The notes under the pieces were generated by a model. The model worked only from the letters and a program-made list of their open reading frames with translations. It had not been told where the DNA came from and did no database searches. This document shows positions 63,179 to 64,000 of a DNA stretch of 64,000 nt, one piece after another. How positions within the stretch are numbered: the first letter of the stretch is position 1; every line of letters starts with the position of its first letter. Origin of the DNA: Yponomeuta sedellus (Eukaryota > Arthropoda > Insecta > Lepidoptera > Yponomeutidae); NCBI GenBank assembly GCA_934045075.1, contig OW203726.1, positions 20,771,488-20,835,487 on the forward strand, in the 5' to 3' direction. Position numbers and translations under genes: made by a program.

Positions 63179-64000
63179 TCCCATAAATTTTAATTTGACA
63201 TTATGAATTTCAACTTAATTCAAGCTAAAATATTATGTAAGTTTAAAAAAAACTTCTGCGGTAATCTAGATAGAGTCATTTCGCACTTTGCCCAGATTGC
63301 TTACTTGGTCAGTTGCAAGATTAATACGTGTTTGTAGCGGAGTATTGGACCATCCACATTACAACGAGCCGCCGCGATGTGCGGACGCAATGTCACTAGC
63401 TAAAATAAACCTTAAATACTTTAGAGTTTAGAGACTACAATACAGTGCCTATCGCGTGCGGTCGACGGGCGATCAATGAGCTTGACAATGGAGTTTTTTC
63501 TAGTCTTATATTACAGTTTAGTTTTGCTCGTATCGTTATTTATGCGTACGTAAGTTCTTCCGTAATATTTTACACACATACACTGAAGAGTATTTCTTCC
63601 GTAAGTCCTCAGGATAGGTAATTGATTTAAGACGACTTTTGAATAGAAACTAGATTTTAATGGAATTTAAAAGGTGTACAAAACAGATGCTTGCGCTACG
63701 TGTTAACAAAACTTACAAAAGTGGCCGGTAGGCCGCGCAACGAGCGTATAGACAACGCCTACAATAAAGATAATAGCAATTATACACTATTGTATTTGGC
63801 AGGCGCCAACATACACAGACTCACAAACTTTGTTTCAGAGGGGTAAGCAGAGACGAGGAAGAAGAAAAAATAGGTTTTTATTATAAAGATGTGACCGGGG
63901 TGTCGGTTCTTAAGAAAGCTAAAAACGCAAATTAACTTCATCCTGGATAACGTTACTGTACGTCCCGCTTTCAAACTATCTGTCTCGTTGTCCCCAACTG
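63179..64000. other. No recognised gene
   Basis: Nothing firm. 63835-63870 carries a scrap (AGAGGGGTAAGCAGAGAC) reminiscent of inverted LINE-T. Confidence 0.4.

Overview
This window looks like a non-coding, repeat-saturated stretch of an insect nuclear genome, most probably a moth or butterfly. The evidence is AT-rich DNA packed with tRNA-derived SINEs, RTE-type and other LINE tails, a small Helitron of the kind common in Lepidoptera, many short inverted-repeat DNA elements, long microsatellites, and an nad2 fragment of insect mitochondrial type. Species was not determined. Family labels used here (SINE-A, SINE-B, SINE-D, SINE-E, SINE-L, Repeat-C, Repeat-H, Repeat-L, LINE-T, LINE-J, LINE-K, MITE-K, MITE-M, Family F) are working names made from comparing copies inside the window, not database names.

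Layout. 1-9.9 kb: fold-back element, SINEs, a tandem cluster of one palindromic MITE (1.87-2.27 kb), Repeat-C copies, a (TATG)n array at the end of a LINE-T copy, and a GC-richer island with a 28-bp palindrome (7.5 kb). 9.9-14.3 kb: a decayed Polinton/Maverick element, every gene on the minus strand. In transcription order these are a packaging ATPase, a virion-associated-like protein, a small fibre-like ORF, an rve integrase with chromodomain, a phospholipase-A2-like/hydrophobic (pX-type) protein, and an adenain-like cysteine protease. Polymerase B and the capsid genes were not seen. 14.4-21.3 kb: a hairpin, SINEs, terminal-inverted-repeat elements and a nested LINE insertion. 21.35-21.61 kb: the best candidate for a host gene, a minus-strand exon with an initiator ATG, a signal peptide and a GTGAGT donor. 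21.9-36 kb: Repeat-C, SINEs, a Helitron, MITEs, and (GTCGT)n and (CATA)n arrays. 36-46 kb: LINE tails, a minisatellite built of CCTAGG palindromes, many SINE-E copies, and a perfect 92-bp-arm SINE palindrome at 45.8-46.0 kb. 46-64 kb: a 295-bp (AAT)n array, RTE-derived SINEs, MITEs, a 245-bp tandem duplication, a mitochondrial nad2 insertion (60.5 kb) and more LINE/SINE copies.

How it fits together. Most of the sequence records waves of transposition: LINEs supply 3-prime tails that recur on SINE-like units, elements are nested in one another, and microsatellites grow from LINE tails. The Polinton genes formed one compact co-oriented block and most are now broken by stops and frameshifts; the protease and the fibre-like ORF remain open. 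The signal-peptide exon suggests that much of the window below 21.35 kb is the first intron of a minus-strand secreted or membrane protein gene whose later exons lie outside the window or were not recognised.
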